From: Miscanthus floridulus
Lineage: Eukaryota > Streptophyta > Magnoliopsida > Poales > Poaceae
Assembly: GCF_019320115.1 (NCBI RefSeq)
Contig: NC_089584.1
Coordinates: 80,791,922 to 80,855,921 of the forward strand
Length of the DNA stretch: 64,000 nucleotides
Direction: 5' to 3'
How positions within the stretch are numbered: the first letter of the stretch is position 1; every line of letters begins with the position of its first letter. The notes beneath the pieces were generated by a model, which was not told the DNA's origin, did no database searches, and saw only the letters and a list, made by a program, of their open reading frames with translations. The translations under genes were made by a program, and so were the position numbers. Shown one piece after another: positions 9,909 to 20,689 of the stretch.

Positions 9909-12900
9909 TCATTTTTTAGTGAAGTTACTAAAATCAAGAACATTGAACTCATTCTGCAAACGACAAAAAGTCGCCTCATCTAGCGGTTTAGTGAAGATAT
10001 CCGCCAATTGATCCTCAGTCCTTATACCTTCTAATGAAATATCATTCTTTGCAACATGATCTCTAAGAAAGTGATGACAGATATCTATGTGCTTGGTGCG
10101 AGAGTGTTGAACCGGACTATTTGCAAGTTTTACCACACTTTCATTGTCGCACAAAAGAGGTACTTTTTCTAGAACTACACCATAGTCTAGCAAAGTTTGT
10201 TTCATGTAAAGAATTTGTGCACAACAAGCACCCACGGCAATGTATTCCGCTTCGGCGGTGGACAAGGCCACACTATTTTGTTTCTTGGAGGACCTAGACA
10301 CAAGTGATCTACCAAGCAAATGGCACCCTCTGGATGTGCTTTTTCTATCAACTTTGCAACCGGCATAATCTGACTCAGAATAGCCAACTAATTCAAATAT
10401 AGCTCCTTTGGGATACCAAAAGCCAATGCTTGGTGTGTGCTTAAGATACCTAAGGATTCTTTTAACGGCAATCAAATGAATTTCCTTAGGATTAGCTTGA
10501 AATCTAGCACACATACACACACTAAACATGATGTCGGGCCTAGATGTGGTTAAATATAATAAGCTACCAATCATAGAGCGGTAGAGAGTTTGATCAACCA
10601 TGTTACCTCCCTCATCTAGGTCGAGATGTCCATTACATGGCATTGGTGTCTTGATTGGCTTACATTCATCCATCTTGAATCTCTTGAGAAGATCATTTGT
10701 ATATTTCTCTTGAGAGATGAAAACCCCTTCTCTCATTTGCTTGACTTGAAAACCAAGAAAGAATGTAAGTTCTCCAATCATTGACATCTCAAACTCCTTT
10801 GACATCAATTCACCAAACTCTTTGCAAGAATCTTTATTTGATGATCCAAAGATGATATCATCAACATACACTTGACAAATGATGATGTACCCATCAAGCT
10901 TCTTGGTGAATAGTGTGGTGTCGACCTTCCCAATGGTGAAGCCCTTCTCAATGAGGAAGTCCCAAAGACGCTCATACCAAGCTCTTGGGGCTTGCTTAAG
11001 CCCATATAATGCCTTGGACAACCTATAAATATGATTAAGATATCTAGGGTCTTCAAACCCGGGAGGTTGATCAACATAGACTAGTTCATTAATAAAGCCA
11101 TTTAAGAATGCACTTTTCACATTCATTTGATATAGTTTCATGTCATGATGTGATGCATATGCAAGAAGGATACGAATGGCTTCTAGCCTTGCAACCGGTG
11201 CAAAGGTCTCCAAAATCCAATCCTTCAACTTGAGAGAACCCCTTTGCAACTAGTCTTGCCTTGTTCCTTACAACAACGCCTTGATCATCTTACTTGTTGC
11301 AGAACACCCACTTTGTTCCAATAACTCTTGCACCTTTTGGCCGCTCTTCAAGAGTCCAAACTTCATTGTGGGTGAAGTTGTTCAACTCTTCATGTATGGC
11401 ATTTATCCAATCCGGATCTTGAAGAGCTTCTTCTACCTTAGTAGGCTCATAGCAAGAGACAAAAGAGTGATGAGCAATAAATGAAGCAAGTTTTTGTGAG
11501 CGAGTCATTACACCCTTTGATGGACTCCCTATGATGAGATCTTGTGGATGATCTTGTAGTAGAGGTGTATTTCTTCTATTGACCACTTGAGGAGGAGGTT
11601 GTGGAGCATCAACATCTTGTGCTTGTACCACCATTTGATCATGGGAAACATGAGTGTCTTCATTTTCTACTCTCCCATCTTTATCACCATCTTGTGGCAC
11701 GCTTGATGAAGAAGGTGGATCAATCACTTGTACATCATCTTCATCATCTTTAGGCTTAATGTCTCCAACCGGAATGTTCTTCATAGCCTCCCTCAATGGT
11801 TCATCACCTACATCATCAAGATTCTCATGTGCTCCTCGGAAGTCGTTAGATTCATCAAATTCCACATCATATATTTCTTCAACCAAGCCGGTGGCATGAT
11901 TAAATACTCTATATGATTTGGATTTTGATGAGTAACTAACAAGAAAACCAATATCACAACGTCTTTGAAACTTTCCTAGGTGTTGCCTCTTCTTGTAGAT
12001 GTAGCATTTGCAACCAAACACCCTAAAGAAAGAAATGTCCGGCTTCTTCCCATTGAGCAACTCATAAGGTGTCTTGCTAAGGAACTTTTGAAGGAATAGG
12101 CGGTTGGATGCATAGCATGCGGTGTTGATAGCTTCCGCCCATAGAGCTTCGGGGGTGTTGTACTCTTCTAGCATTGTTCTTGCAAGTGTGATCAATGTCC
12201 AGTTCTTTCTCTCAACTACACCATATTGTTGAGGAGTATATGTTGCGGAGACCTCATGCTTGATCCCAACTTCATCACAATAGGCTTCTATGTTTGTGTT
12301 GTCAAATTCTTTCCCATTGTCACTTCTAATCTTCTTGAGCTTCACTTCAAATTCATTTTGTGCTCTCTTGGCAAACTTCTTGAAGCAAGATGCAACTTCA
12401 GATTTGTCATGAAGGAAGAATACCCATATGTATCTTGAATAGTCATCAACAATCACAAGACAATAAAGATTTCCTCCCAAACTCTTGTATGTTGTTGGTC
12501 CAAATAAGTCCATGTGAAGGAGTTCTAGCACTCTTGTGGTTGACATGAAAGCTTTGGTTGGATGAGTATTTGCAACTTGCTTGCCAGCTTGACATGCACT
12601 ACAAAGCTTGTCCTTCTCAAACTTCACATCCTTCAATCCTCTCACCAAATCATTCTTCATTAGCTTCTTGAGTGAGCTCATCCCAACATGAGCAAGTCTT
12701 CTATGCCATAGCCACCCAAGTGTTGTTTTGGTGAAAAGGCATGTCTTCAAGTTAGCATCTTCAGAGGTGAAATCCACTAAATATAAGTTGTTGTATCTAA
12801 ATCCTTTGAATATCACTTGATCATCATCCTTCTTAGACACAACAACTTCCTCCTCGGTGAACAAGCATTGGAAGCCAAGATCATACAATTGTCCAACGGA

Positions 12901-13118
12901 TAGCAAGTTGAAGCTCAATGAAGCAACATAGAGCACATTGGAGATGGAATGATCATTTGATATTGCCACTTTGCCCAATCCTTTAACCTTGCCCTTTGAA
13001 TTATCTCCAAATGTTATTTTCACTTGTCCATCTACCTCTTCATCTAGTGAGGTGAACATACGAGGATCACCGGTCATATGTTGAGTACAACCACTATCAA
13101 TAACCCAATGATAAACTA
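9909..13118 (-). pseudogene. Sirevirus pol: integrase, reverse transcriptase, RNase H
   Basis: The frame 13077-11290 begins at the protease motif (HWVIDSGCTQHMTG just upstream). It carries the pre-integrase zinc finger (HRRLAH...CSACQAGK) and the integrase core, with LHMDLFGP, IRSDNGKEF and a VVERKN segment holding the catalytic acidic residues. Its last part enters the reverse transcriptase (DPDWINAIHEELNNF...WVF). The frame 11249-9909 continues with the copia reverse transcriptase, including VYVDDIIFGS around the catalytic YVDD, and RNase H (ALSTAEAEYIA, TKHIDI). Two lesions separate the frames: a TAA at 11289-11287 in place of a Gln-type codon, and a single-base loss near 11220. QNGVVERKN is also changed to QYGVVERKN. 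An otherwise well-preserved but non-functional polyprotein. Confidence 0.9.
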
Positions 13119-13454
13119 TCTAAATGTGCAACTATGGTTTTGCTAGTGTGTTGCTATCTCTACTGCAAAAAGGAGTAATACAAATAATGTAAATGTAGAA
13201 GCTAAAGAGCAAGGTAGAGATATGCAAACTCCCATAGATGACTCTGGTATTTTTACCAAGGTATCGAGAAGCACGCAAGCTTCCCCCTAGTCCTCATTGG
13301 AGCCCCTTGCAAGGAATCCCTCGCAAGGGCCAAGCTCCTGGTCAGGTAACTTCATGGATAGCCTCGGGCCTTCCCATGTACAAGTGGGTCTCTAACGTGC
13401 CTTCCAGCAAGCCTCTCCCAGATGATTTCCATTGTCTTCACTATCAAGCTTCAG
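13119..13454 (-). repeat. Family A LTR fragment inserted in the protease region of pol
   Basis: On the minus strand this matches the middle-to-late part of the family A LTR (compare 3370-3660 and 23450-23790). It includes GGGAGTTTGCATATCTCTAC and the AACACACTAGCAAAACC segment. It interrupts the protease codons right at HWVIDSG. On both sides lie copies of the same pol segment (12927-13118 and about 13455-13650), so it is bounded by a direct duplication. Confidence 0.75.
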
Positions 13455-13692
13455 AGAGCACATTTGAGATAGAATGATCATTTGAGATAGAACGATCATT
13501 TGATATTGCCACTTTGCCCAATCCTTTAACCTTGCCCTTTGAATTATCTCCAAATGTGATTCTTTCTTGTCCATCTACTTCTTCATCTAGTGAGGTGAAC
13601 ATATGAGGATCACCGGTCATATGTTGTGTGCAATCACTATCAACAACCCAATGACTTCCACCGGTCTTGTAGTTCACCTACACACAAGAGAT
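13455..13692 (-). pseudogene. Duplicated protease segment of Sirevirus pol
   Basis: The minus-strand frame 13677-13444 repeats the protease start seen at 13110-12927, with HWVVDSDCTQHMTGDP. The aspartic protease signature D-S/T-G reads DSD here, which would abolish activity, whereas the other copy keeps DSG. An extra 18 bp near 13470-13500 is tandemly duplicated. It is joined to the gag C-terminus on its right. Confidence 0.75.
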
Positions 13693-14606
13693 CAAGCTTT
13701 AGGAACCCAAACTTGTTGAGGGCCCTTCACCTTCTCAACAAGTGACTTTGCAACCTAAATTTTCTTAGGCCTATTCTTGTTGGGAGGTCCTAAGAACATG
13801 ACTTTCATTTTCCCACTAGAATCCTTTCTAAGCATGTAGTGAGCATTGAAGGCAAAAGGTCTAGCATGCTTGGGCAAGGGTTATGGTGGTGGAGTTTGGC
13901 ACTCATAAGCAAAGTGACCTTCTTGTCCACACTCAAAACATCTCTTTGGCTTTGGCTTTGACTTGTGTTGTTGTTGAGCTTGAGCCTTCTTCTCTTGGTT
14001 TGCCAAATACCCAATGCCACTTTTATCCATCTTCATGACGGTGTTCATAAGTAGCTCACTTTGTAGATGCTTGCCTCTTGTGAACTTGCTCAATCCAATC
14101 TTGAGATGCTCTTTCTCCAATTTGAGCTTCTTGTTTTCTTCCTTGAGAGCATTATTGTTTTTCTCTTCCTTGAGCTTCTTGTTCTCTTCTTTGAGCTTCT
14201 CATTTTCAAGAATCAAGTCACCATCATGATCATGAGTTTCAAGCACTATGGTATTGGTGGCCTTGAGCTCTTCAAGTTCTTTCTTGAGCTTTTCATTGTC
14301 ATTCTTGAGCTTGACAAACTCATCATAATCATTGGCCTCAACCACTTGCTTGCCCTTGCTACTAGAACTTTGCTCAATGCTCTCAATGATCAAATCATCA
14401 CATGATGTAGCTATATCAATCTTAACACATCGTTAGTAGCATCATGTGGCTCATTGGATAAGAATTCTTGAGCAATAACAAGATTATCATGATTGATCTT
14501 TAGAGTTGTATATTCTTCTTTTAGCTTGTTATGGCTAGTGATGAGCTCATTGTGTATCCTCTCAAGTTTGTGAATCATTCTAAGAAAGAGCCTAAAGATA
14601 AACATG
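13693..14606 (-). pseudogene. Sirevirus gag C-terminal half, minus strand, copy 1
   Basis: The frame 14393-13881 encodes a strongly heptad-like Lys/Glu/Leu region (KLKEENKKLKEEKNN and similar). It ends in a CCHC zinc knuckle, CFECGQEGHFAYEC, which binds packaged RNA in retroelement nucleocapsids. Upstream, 14641-14411 continues the coil but in another frame, so a frameshift lies at about 14405. Downstream, 13880-13693 reads through the gag/protease linker (KGPQQVWVPKA) with several stops. The piece right of 13893 belongs to the 3.25 kb tandem duplication and recurs at 17143-17856. Confidence 0.8.
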
Positions 14607-14855
14607 ATAAAAATACCAGAGTCATCGATGGGAGTTTGCATATCTCTACCTTACTTTTTAGCTTCTGCATTTACATTATTTGTATTACTCCTTTTTGTGG
14701 TAGAGAGAGCAACACACTAGCAAAACCGTAGTTGCACATTTAGATAGTTTATCTTTTGCATAGGTTTTGCTAAGGGTAGAAAAAGGGGCCATAGTTTAGA
14801 ATCAGAATTTTAAGTTGCCTAATTCACCTCCCCTAAGGCGTCATGGTCTCCTACA
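14607..14855 (+). repeat. 3' end of a family A LTR, copy 1
   Basis: It matches the end of the LTR at 23630-23883, from ATAAAAATACCA to the terminal ...CTACA. The upstream two thirds of the LTR are missing, replaced by the minus-strand gag piece. Confidence 0.8.
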
Positions 14856-14857
14856 AG

Positions 14858-14870
14858 TGGTATCAAAACC
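14858..14870 (+). promoter_or_regulatory. Primer-binding site, copy 1
   Basis: TGGTATCAAAACC lies two bases after the LTR end. It matches the usual plant retroelement PBS complementary to the 3' end of initiator-Met tRNA (TGGTATCAGAGC) except in its last part. Confidence 0.75.
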
Positions 14871-14934
14871 GGTTGGCTCAATTTGGACCTTTGGCTTCAC
14901 CGCCGTTGAGCCAACACCATTTAGAGTGGTTGGG

Positions 14935-17053
14935 ATGGATACCTCTAGGCCTCCGCACTTTGACGGCACTAACTGTCCCTATTATAATGCTAGAATGGCT
15001 TGTCACCTTGAGGTGGTTGATTTGGGTGTTTGGAGAGTCACTCGTGATAGGATAAAACCCATTAAGAATCCCAATAAACCCACAAAGAGTGAGAAAAAAG
15101 AAATTCATTTCAATGCTAGAGCTAAAAATTGTTTGTTTAAATCTTTTAGCATGGATGTGTTTAACCAAGTGTTCACTTTGAATACGGCACATGAAATTTA
15201 GTTAAAACTCCAAGAGCTCCATGACAGCACATCAAATTTCCATGAGCAAAAATATTGTCTAGCTAAACAAAATTATGATTCCTTTAAAATGAATGATGAT
15301 GAGCTTGTTCATGATATGTATTCTCGTTTGAATCTAATTATCAATGAGCTTCATTCAATAGGATTTACCAAGCTAGATGATGTGGACATCGTGAGGAAGA
15401 TCATCTCCGTGCTACCACAAAAGAAATATATAAGCATCATCACCATACTTCACAACATGGAGGACTTGAGCACCATGACCCTAGCCATAGTTATTAGCAA
15501 GATAGTGGCATTTTGAAATGTCATGCAAGATGGGTCAAGAAGAAGCCTCTTCATCAAGCAAAGGAAAAGCTCTCACATGTAGTGAGAAAAAGAAGATGAA
15601 GCGCAAGCGAGTTTAGACAAGCTCAAGCTCCTCAAGTGAAGATGAAGATGATGATGATGATGATGATGATGATCAATCTTCCTCCTCCACCTCCAACCTT
15701 GATGAAGAATCTATCAAGCTTATCAACAAGGTGGAGAAGATGATCCGAAATACTCAATGTCAAGGGTGTGACCATCCAAATTCAAGATTTCATATTCACC
15801 AATCAAAGAAATGAGCAAAGAAAGAAAGGATGTAATGGATACAGCGAGAAAGGGCACTTTGTGGAAGTTTGTCCAAACAAGCCCACAACCAAGACAAAGA
15901 AGAAGGCATGCAAGGACAAAGCCCTCACATCAATAAGGTCATGGGATGATTCTTTAAGTGAAGAAAAACACCATCACAAGAGGCAAGGCCGCAAGCACTC
16001 ATCATCAAGCTCTTCTTGTGTGTGCCTTATGGCATAAGATAACAAAAGCTCATCCTCTAGTGAAAGTGATAGTGATGATGAAATGCCTTCTCTTGATGTA
16101 CTTGTGCAAGAAAATCTTAAATATGCTAAGGCTTGCACTAGCCAACAAAAGAAGCTAAAAATGTTGCAAGAAATACTAGATAGTTCACAAGAAGCATATA
16201 AAACATTACTTGAACAATATGAGACATTTGCTAATCTCAATATTGAACTATCTACTAAAATTGAGCAACTTGAGGTTAGTGCAACAACAAATGCATGCAC
16301 AATCAATGATGAGCAACTTGTAAGAAAAAAAGAAAAAAGAAAAAGAAAAGATAGCTAGCTCACAAGATGCTTATAAAAGTTTGCTTGCTAAAATGGAAAC
16401 CATATGCAAACATTCTGATGAGCTAACTAATAAAGTTGCTAATCTTGAAGTCGTCGGTTCTACCCCCACCAAGGCATCTAAAAAGAAAAGTTCTATATTT
16501 AACATGCCTAAAAAGGATGCCTCTACTTCTTGCAATGATTTATGTTTAGACTCATCCTTGTGCAACTAAGTTTGTGTTGAGAAAGTTGTTGTAGATACAT
16601 GCACACAAGAGGCTGAAATAGAGAATGAGCAACTCAAGCAAGAAGTGGCTCGCCTCACCAAGGACTTGACTCGAGTGAAAGGCAAGACAGAGCAAGCCCA
16701 ACTTCATCAAGATAACACCATCAAGCGAGTGAAGAAGCTTGATGAAGGACAAACCATAGTTTGCTATGTATGCCACAAGGAAGGCCACAAGTCCTATGAG
16801 TGCAAGATGAAGAATGGGGAGGAGCAAAGAAGAAAGAGAAAAAGTAAACAAGCAAGTTCTCTAACACCTACACCAACAAGGTGAACAAGAAGGCCTCCAA
16901 ACAATACTTGTTAAAGAAGAAACAAATGACAAGGTGGTGGCCATCAGGGTGAACAAGCAAGCTAACAATGGGGCCAAACGCATTTGGGTGCCAAAGGAGA
17001 CCATTTCCAACATGAAGAGCACCAAGAAGGTTTGGATCCCGAAAGGGAAGTGA
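14935..17053 (+). pseudogene. Sirevirus gag, plus strand, copy 1
   Basis: The ATG at 14935 begins MDTSRPPHFDGTNCPYY, the typical start of copia gag, about 65 bases past the PBS. The N-terminal capsid-like region runs to 15516 with a TAG at about 15199. A polyacidic Asp run encoded by (GAT)n follows at about 15640-15675. A first zinc knuckle near 15822 reads CNGYSEKGHFVEVC and has lost its second Cys. A long coiled-coil region spans 15960-16640. A second, intact knuckle, CYVCHKEGHKSYEC, lies near 16760. The C-terminus (KKVWIPKGK) ends with TGA at 17051-17053. At least four stops or frameshifts break it. No pol follows; the next base block is the second tandem unit. Confidence 0.85.
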
Positions 17054-17142
17054 GGAGTCTGTTTGGACTTCGGGGAATTTGGGGACTTGGCAAAGCATGG
17101 GTACATTTCATGGGGTGCATCAGTAAGGACAAAGTCATTGCC

Positions 17143-17856
17143 AGTTTGGCACTCATAAGCAAAGTGACCTTCTTGTCCACACTCAAAACATCTCTTTGGC
17201 TTTGGCTTTGACTTGTGTTGTTGTTGAGCTTGAGCCTTCTTCTCTTGGTTTGCCAAATACCCAATGCCACTTTTATCCATCTTCATGACGGTGTTCATAA
17301 GTAGCTCACTTTGTAGATGCTTGCCTCTTGTGAACTTGCTCAATCCAATCTTGAGATGCTTTTTCTCCAATTTGAGCTTCTTGTTTTCTTCCTTGAGAGC
17401 ATTATTGTTTTTCTCTTCCTTGAGCTTCTTGTTCTCTTCTTTGAGCTTCTCATTTTCAAGAATCAAGTCACCATCATGATCATGAGTTTCAAGCACTATG
17501 GTATTGGTGGCCTTGAGCTCTTCAAGTTCTTTCTTGAGCTTTTCATTGTCATTCTTGAGCTTGACAAACTCATCATAATCATTGGCCTCAACCACTTGCT
17601 TGCCCTTGCTACTAGAACTTTGCTCAATGCTCTCAATGATCAAATCATCACATGATGTAGCTATATCAATCTTAACACATCGTTAGTAGCATCATGTGGC
17701 TCATTGGATAAGAATTCTTGAGCAATAACAAGATTATCATGATTGATCTTTAGAGTTGTATATTCTTCTTTTAGCTTGTTATGGCTAGTGATGAGCTCAT
17801 TGTGTATCCTCTCAAGTTTGTGAATCATTCTAAGAAAGAGCCTAAAGATAAACATG
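17143..17856 (-). pseudogene. Sirevirus gag coil and zinc knuckle, minus strand, copy 2
   Basis: A near-identical copy of 13893-14606 with the same CFECGQEGHFAYEC knuckle, Lys/Glu/Leu coil and the same frameshift. The open frame 17643-16861 runs past the knuckle into the preceding unit's antisense sequence, which is an artefact of the tandem junction at 17142/17143. Confidence 0.8.
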
Positions 17857-18105
17857 ATAAAAATACCAGAGTCATCGATGGGAGTTTGCATATCTCTACC
17901 TTACTTTTTAGCTTCTGCATTTACATTATTTGTATTACTCCTTTTTGTGGTAGAGATAGCAACACACTAGCAAAACCGTAGTTGCACATTTAGATAGTTT
18001 ATCTTTTGCATAGGTTTTGCTAAGGGTAGAAAAAGGGGCCATAGTTTAGAATCAGAATTTTAAGTTGCCTAATTCACCTCCCCTAAGGCGTCATGGTCTC
18101 CTACA
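17857..18105 (+). repeat. 3' end of a family A LTR, copy 2
   Basis: Copy of 14607-14855 in the second tandem unit. A PBS (TGGTATCAAAACC) follows at 18108-18120, as in unit 1. Confidence 0.8.
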
Positions 18106-18184
18106 AGTGGTATCAAAACCGGTTGGCTCAATTTGGACCTTTGGCTTCACCGCCGTTGAGCCAACACCATTTAGAGTGGTTGGG

Positions 18185-18896
18185 ATGGATACCTCTAGGC
18201 CTCCGCACTTTGACGGCACTAACTGTCCCTATTATAATGCTAGAATGGCTTGTCACCTTGAGGTGGTTGATTTGGGTGTTTGGAGAGTCACTCGTGATAG
18301 GATAAAACCCATTAAGAATCCCAATAAACCCACAAAGAGTGAGAAAAAAGAAATTCATTTCAATGCTAGAGCTAAAAATTGTTTGTTTAAATCTTTTAGC
18401 ATGGATGTGTTTAACCAAGTGTTCACTTTGAATACGGCACATGAAATTTAGTTAAAACTCCAAGAGCTCCATGACAGCACATCAAATTTCCATGAGCAAA
18501 AATATTGTCTAGCTAAACAAAATTATGATTCCTTTAAAATGAATGATGATGAGCTTGTTCATGATATGTATTCTCGTTTGAATCTAATTATCAATGAGCT
18601 TCATTCAATAGGATTTACCAAGCTAGATGATGTGGACATCGTGAGGAAGATCATCTCCGTGCTACCACAAAAGAAATATATAAGCATCATCACCATACTT
18701 CATAACATGGAGGACTTGAGCACCATGACCCTAGCCATAGTTATTAGCAAGATAGTGGCATTTTGAAATGTCATGCAAGATGGGTCAAGAAGAAGCCTCT
18801 TCATCAAGCAAAGGAAAAGCTCTCACATGTAGTGAGAAAAAGAAGATGAAGCGCAAGCGAGTTTAGACAAGCTCAAGCTCCTCAAGTGAAGATGAA

Positions 18897-18929
<33 letters not shown>

Positions 18930-20309
18930 CAATCTTCCTCCTCCACCTCCAACCTTGATGAAGAATCTATCAAGCTTATCAACAAGGTGGAGAAGATGAT
19001 CCGAAATACTCAATGTCAAGGGTGTGACCATCCAAATTCAAGATTTCATATTCACCAATCAAAGAAATGAGCAAAGAAAGAAAGGATGTAATGGATACGG
19101 CGAGAAAGGGCACTTTGTGGAAGTTTGTCCAAACAAGCCCACAACCAAGACAAAGAAGAAGGCATGCAAGGACAAAGCCCTCACATCAATAAGGTCATGG
19201 GATGATTCTTTAAGTGAAGAAAAACACCATCACAAGAGGCGAGGCCGCAAGCACTCATCATCAAGCTCTTCTTGTGTGTGCCTTATGGCATAAGATAACA
19301 AAAGCTCATCCTCTAGTGAAAGTGATAGTGATGATGAAATGCCTTCTCTTGATGTACTTGTGCAAGAAAATCTTAAATATGCTAAGGCTTGCACTAGCCA
19401 ACAAAAGAAGCTAAAAATGTTGCAAGAAATACTAGATAGTTCACAAGAAGCATATAAAACATTACTTGAACAATATGAGACATTTGCTAATCTCAATATT
19501 GAACTATCTACTAAAATTGAGCAACTTGAGGTTAGTGCAACAACAAATGCATGCACAATCAATGATGAGCAACTTGTAAGAAAAAATGAAAAAAGAAAAA
19601 GAAAAGATAGCTAGCTCACAAGATGCTTATAAAAGTTTGCTTGCTAAAATGGAAACCATGTGCAAACATTCTGATGAGCTAACTAATAAAGTTGCTAATC
19701 TTGAAGTCGTCGGTTCTACCCCCACCAAGGCATCTAAAAAGAAAAGTTCTATATTTAACATGCCTAAAAAGGATGCCTCTACTTCTTGCAATGATTTATG
19801 TTTAGACTCATCCTTGTGCAACTAAGTTTGTGTTGAGAAAGTTGTTGTAGATACATGCACACAAGAGGCTGAAATAGAGAATGAGCAACTCAAGCAAGAA
19901 GTGGCTCGCCTCACCAAGGACTTGACTCGAGTGAAAGGCAAGACAGAGCAAGCCCAACTTCATCAAGATAACACCATCAAGCGAGTGAAGAAGCTTGATG
20001 AAGGACAAACCATAGTTTGCTATGTATGCCACAAGGAAGGCCACAAGTCCTATGAGTGCAAGATGAAGAATGGGGAGGAGCAAAGAAGAAAGAGAAAAAG
20101 TAAACAAGCAAGTTCTCTAACACCTACACCAACAAGGTGAACAAGAAGGCCTCCAAACAATACTTGTTAAAGAAGAAACAAATGACAAGGTGGTGGCCAT
20201 CAGGGTGAACAAGCAAGCTAACAATGGGGCCAAACACATTTGGGTGCCAAAGGAGACCATTTCCAACATGAAGAGCACCAAGAAGGTTTGGATCCCGAAA
20301 GGGAAGTGA
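18185..20309 (+). pseudogene. Sirevirus gag, plus strand, copy 2
   Basis: Same organisation and same lesions as the copy at 14935-17053: MDTSRPPHFDGTN start, TAG after TAHEI, an Asp run two residues longer, defective first knuckle, coiled coil, intact CYVCHKEGHKSYEC and a TGA at the end. Because the breaks are shared, gag was already dead before the tandem duplication. Confidence 0.85.
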
Positions 20310-20398
20310 GGAGTCTGTTTGGACTTCGGGGAATTTGGAGACTTGGCAAAGCATGGGTACATTTCATGGGGTGCATCAGTAAGGACAAAGTCATTGCC

Positions 20399-20689
20399 AA
20401 CTGGGTTAGTGAATACTATGGACCCAAATTCCCCTTCCCATATTAGGTAACTAGATATAATTTCCTTCAATTTGTATTTCCTATAAGTGGTATTTCTTTC
20501 CATTTACATTGTTTGTATTACTCCTTTTGCGGTAGAGTTAGCAACACACTAGCAAATCCGTAGTTGCACATTTAGATAGTTTATCTTTTGCATATGTTTT
20601 GTTAAGGATAGAAAAAGAGACCATAGTTTAGAATTAGAATTTTAAGTTGCCTAATTCACCCCCCCTCTTATGCGTCACGGTCCCCTACA
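20399..20689 (+). repeat. Post-gag sequence joined to another family A LTR end
   Basis: Bases 20399-20498 match the sequence that follows gag at 21885-21985. From about 20502 the sequence is again the last 190 bp of the family A LTR, ending ...CCCCTACA at 20689. It is followed directly by internal gag codons without PBS or gag start, so the junction is a deletion or recombination product. Confidence 0.7.

Larger units (their letters stand above)
4154..14606 (-). mobile_element. Sirevirus (Ty1/copia) element, 5'-truncated and degenerate
   Basis: Read on the minus strand from the right, the order is gag remnant, protease, integrase, reverse transcriptase/RNase H, an extra ORF in the env position, polypurine tracts and 3' LTR. 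That order, together with the CCGGACGC palindromes, coiled-coil gag with CCHC knuckle and repeated polypurine tracts, fits the Sirevirus (Maximus) lineage. The 5' LTR and primer-binding site are missing: the element ends in gag at about 14606, where a plus-strand family A LTR end begins. Frameshifts, stops and an inserted LTR fragment make it non-functional. Confidence 0.8.
13893..17142. repeat. Tandem duplication, unit 1 (3250 bp)
   Basis: The unit starts AGTTTGGCACTCATAAGC and ends ...GTCATTGCC, directly followed by the same start at 17143. Lines compared between the two units differ by isolated single bases and one 6 bp (GAT)2 length difference. It contains a minus-strand gag coil, a plus-strand LTR end with PBS, and a plus-strand gag. 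Confidence 0.9.
17143..20398. repeat. Tandem duplication, unit 2 (3256 bp)
   Basis: It repeats 13893-17142 in the same orientation. It is 6 bp longer because of two extra GAT triplets near 18900. After ...GTCATTGCC at 20398 the sequence continues uniquely into post-gag sequence that is also seen at about 21880, so the right end of this unit is the ancestral junction. Confidence 0.9.

Noticed and set aside
14878..15192. Antisense frames over the gag genes (for example 104 and 110 codons)
   Set aside because: They mirror the gag coding strand and recur identically in the tandem copy; no independent motif.
16861..17643. 260-codon minus-strand frame apparently extending gag past the zinc knuckle
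   Set aside because: The extension beyond 17143 is antisense sequence of the preceding unit's gag C-terminus, joined by the tandem junction.
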